From Nocardia anaemiae NBRC 100462 (GTDB taxonomy: Bacteria; Actinomycetota; Actinomycetes; Mycobacteriales; Mycobacteriaceae): 64,000 nucleotides of DNA. This document shows, piece after piece, positions 61,810-64,000 of this stretch. The first letter of the stretch is position 1; each line of letters opens with the position of its first letter. The stretch spans positions 43,339 to 107,338 of the forward strand of contig NZ_BDAZ01000054.1 of NCBI RefSeq assembly GCF_001612725.1, written 5' to 3'. Made by a program: the position numbers and the translations under genes. Below the pieces are notes generated by a model. It was given only the letters and a program-made list of their open reading frames with translations. It did not search any database and was not told where the DNA came from.

Positions 61810-63798
61810 TCAGGCGGGGTGGCTTGCTGGGGTATGCGCGGGTTGGAATCCGCCGGAGGTGTGTGACTGTTCGGCTCGGATCACGTGGGTCACGGCGTTG
61901 ATCAGGGCCAGGTGGGTGAAGGCCTGCGGGAAGTTGCCGAGATGACGGCCGCTGCGCGAATCGATTTCCTCGGCGTAGAGGCGCAGCGGACTGGCGTAGC
62001 CGAGCAGCCGCTCGCACAGATGACGGGCGCGCTGCAATTCGCCGATCTCGACCAGCGCGGAGACCAACCAGAACGAGCAGATGGTGAAGGTGCCCTCGGC
62101 GCCGGTCAATCCGTCATCGGTGGTTTCGGTCCGGTAGCGCAGCACCAGGCCGTTCTCGGTGAGCCGGTCGGCGATCGAGAGCACGGTGGCGCGCACCCGG
62201 TGGTCGGTGGGCGGCAGGAAGCGGTTCAGCACCACAAGCAGCAGTGACGCGTCCAGGGTGTCGCCGCCGTAGGTCTGGGTGAAGACACCGTCGGTATTCA
62301 CGCCGTTGGTGAGGATATCGGCCTTGATCTGGTCGGCGATGGTGTACCACTCGGCGGCCCGCTCGTTCGCGCCGTGCAGTTCGGCCAGTTTCGCACCGCG
62401 GTCGAGTGCCACCCAGCACATGACTTTCGACGAGGTGAAATGCTGTGGCTCACCGCGCACTTCCCAGATGCCGCGGTCGGGCTCCTGCCAGTGCGCGATG
62501 GCCGCCTGGACCTGGCGCTCGAGCAGCGGCCACAGCGACTCCGGTACCTGTTGCCGGGACTTCACGTGCAGGTACACCGCGTCGAGCATGGTGCCCCAGA
62601 TATCGTGCTGGTCCTGGTTGTACGCGCCGTTGCCGATGCGCACGGGTTTGGCGCCGTCGTAGCCGGTCAGGTTGTCGAGCGTGCTCTCGGTGAGGTCGCG
62701 TTCGCCGCCGATACCGTAGAGCACCTGCAGCGGAACGGGTTCGCCGTTGTCGCCGGTGGTGGCGTCCCGCAGAAAGGCGAAGAAGTCATTGGCCTCGCGG
62801 TCGAGGCCGAGGGTGTACAGGCCCCACAGTGCGAAGCTGGAATCGCGCACCCAGGTGTAGCGGTAGTCCCAATTGCGTTGACCGCCAGGTGTTTCCGGCA
62901 GTGATGTGGTGGCCGCGGCCATCAGCGCACCGGTCGGCGCGTAGGTGAGCCCCTTGAGCGTGAGCGCGCTGCGCTGTAAATAGTTGCGCCACGGATGATC
63001 CGGGAAATCGCCGAGGGTGATCCACTGCCGCCAGCATTCGGTGGTCTGCCACATCTTCTGCGCCGCATCCTCGAAGGTGCGCGGCGCGGGCAGCTCCGAC
63101 CAGGTCAGCGCGACGAACACCTCGTCGCCCTCCTTCATCCTGGTCCTTGCGCGGGCCTCGCGGCCCTCGAGTCCGAGCCGCAGATCGGTGGTCAGCACCA
63201 GCGTCGGACCTGCGGTGGGATCGGTGGTGCGCACCGCGGTGGCCTCCTCGTACACCTTGCCGGTGTACTCCCAGCGGGCCGGGGCACGGTGGTAGTCGAA
63301 GGCGGGTTCGCAGCTCATCTCCAGCTCGACGGTGCCGTTCACACACTTCACCGTGCGCAACAGAATGTGTTCGGCATCCCAGTCCATCGGCGTGCGGCGG
63401 TGGGTCTTGCTGCGCTGATCGTTGTTGTGCCAAGGGCCGAGCACCAGCGCGTCGCGCACGATCAGCCAGCCGGTCTCGGTCTGCCAGGTGGTCTCCAGGA
63501 TCATGCCGCCGGGCAGATACCGCCGCGCCGCGGGCACATTGACCCCGTACGGGCCGATCCGGAAATGACCGGCACTGCGATCGAGCATCGCGCCGAAAAT
63601 GCTCGGCGAATCGGGTCGTGGCACGCACATCCACTCGACGCCGCCATTGCTGGCGATCAGACAGCTGGTCTCACAGTCGGACAGGAATGCGTAATCGTCG
63701 ATCGGCGGATAGGTGGCGTGCTGGCGTACCTGACTCAGCTTGCTGAGCACGGGCAGGTCAGCAGGTTCGTCGACGGTCAGATCATCGGTAGACGCCAT
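61810..63798 (-). CDS. Glycoside hydrolase family 15 (trehalase/glucoamylase-like)
   Basis: A 662-residue GH15 protein. A beta-sandwich domain at about 1-270 is followed by an (alpha/alpha)6 catalytic domain with NWDYRYTWVRDSSFALWGL (near 316-334), EPDRGIWEVRG (general acid, near 450-460) and GTFTICSFWLVSALVEIG (base, near 580-597). It resembles mycobacterial trehalase, and like Rv2402 it lies near the sulfate transporter genes. Trehalose or short alpha-glucan hydrolysis is expected. It is cytosolic. Confidence 0.92.
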   Translation of the reverse strand: MASTDDLTVDEPADLPVLSKLSQVRQHATYPPIDDYAFLSDCETSCLIASNGGVEWMCVPRPDSPSIFGAMLDRSAGHFRIGPYGVNVPAARRYLPGGMILETTWQTETGWLIVRDALVLGPWHNNDQRSKTHRRTPMDWDAEHILLRTVKCVNGTVELEMSCEPAFDYHRAPARWEYTGKVYEEATAVRTTDPTAGPTLVLTTDLRLGLEGREARARTRMKEGDEVFVALTWSELPAPRTFEDAAQKMWQTTECWRQWITLGDFPDHPWRNYLQRSALTLKGLTYAPTGALMAAATTSLPETPGGQRNWDYRYTWVRDSSFALWGLYTLGLDREANDFFAFLRDATTGDNGEPVPLQVLYGIGGERDLTESTLDNLTGYDGAKPVRIGNGAYNQDQHDIWGTMLDAVYLHVKSRQQVPESLWPLLERQVQAAIAHWQEPDRGIWEVRGEPQHFTSSKVMCWVALDRGAKLAELHGANERAAEWYTIADQIKADILTNGVNTDGVFTQTYGGDTLDASLLLVVLNRFLPPTDHRVRATVLSIADRLTENGLVLRYRTETTDDGLTGAEGTFTICSFWLVSALVEIGELQRARHLCERLLGYASPLRLYAEEIDSRSGRHLGNFPQAFTHLALINAVTHVIRAEQSHTSGGFQPAHTPASHPA

Positions 63799-64000
63799 AC
63801 CTCATCTTCGGTCCGTCCGCCCATATCGTCCACCGAGCGCGCCGAAACCCATCGACCAGCGCGCACTGACCGCCACGAAACATGCAACGTGAACTCGGCC
63901 ACCACGGAGCGAGTCTTACGAGCGACGTTCGCGGCCCGTCTCGCATCCGAGCCGTCGAAGCGCATGCGACGAAGCCCGTCCAAGCCTCTCCCCGCCCCCA

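Noticed and set aside
63777..63983. 68-codon minus-strand frame at the right edge
   Set aside because: Arg-rich, no ribosome binding site or domain; it overlaps the start of the GH15 gene and probably covers only its promoter region.

Overview
The window comes from a high-GC actinomycete of the Mycobacteriales, most probably Nocardia or a close relative. The evidence is frequent GTG starts, G/C-ending codons and 4-bp stop/start overlaps. Several blocks also match Mycobacterium tuberculosis in content and order: phoH-ybeY-corC-cdd-like-era, hrcA-dnaJ-rsmE, hemW, sirA-cysH with a CbiX-type chelatase, subI-cysTWA, and a GH15 trehalase-like enzyme. No rRNA, tRNA, CRISPR array, insertion sequence or prophage was recognised. 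The genus is inferred from content only.

Layout. 0.2-4.5 kb: a minus-strand housekeeping operon (phoH, ybeY, a CBS-domain membrane protein, a degenerate cytidine-deaminase-like protein, era). 4.6-11.1 kb: accessory genes (LysR/MFS pair, zinc-ribbon protein plus unknown, TetR with a metal-hydrolase-like protein and a membrane protein). 10.9-14.0 kb: the heat-shock/ribosome set hrcA-dnaJ-rsmE on the minus strand. 14.2-17.6 kb: a secreted hydrolase, a small-protein locus with a remnant reading frame and an inverted repeat, hemW, and a SnoaL-like protein. 17.8-23.8 kb: the assimilatory sulfate reduction operon sirA-cysH-[small ORF]-cysD-cysN-chelatase, preceded by a cysteine-rich leader peptide. 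23.8-34.8 kb: a PP2C phosphatase, then two catabolic clusters under PadR and TetR regulators (flavin desaturase-like and ferredoxin reductase genes; extradiol dioxygenase, FAH hydrolase, acyl-CoA ligase, FAD hydroxylase). 34.8-40.2 kb: TetR/MFS/SGNH, a frameshifted WYL regulator facing a VOC protein across a perfect palindrome, and a HAD phosphatase. 40.3-49.5 kb: two Hsp70-like membrane proteins (one with a long Gly/Ser/Thr repeat tail), SDR, FprB-type ferredoxin reductase, AurF-type diiron protein and a secreted protein. 49.7-53.6 kb: the sulfate ABC transporter operon subI-[small ORF]-cysT-cysW-cysA. 54-64 kb: M48 peptidase, HxlR regulator, haloalkane-dehalogenase-like enzyme with MFS, an unknown membrane protein, an XRE regulator/CYTH phosphohydrolase-or-cyclase pair facing an unknown gene, and the GH15 enzyme.

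The most interesting signal is a pair of very short reading frames, one between cysH and cysD and one between subI and cysT, about 32 kb apart. They share a 40-nt core with 37 identities and the peptide motif GPxGGSLRNHxGP followed by K[E/Q]DT. Both end in a 4-bp overlap with the start codon of the next sulfur gene. The differences between them are partly synonymous, which favours translation. One pair of differences also preserves a possible RNA base pair, so peptide and RNA roles are both open. With the cysteine-rich leader ahead of sirA, this suggests that sulfur assimilation here is controlled or assisted by small translated elements.
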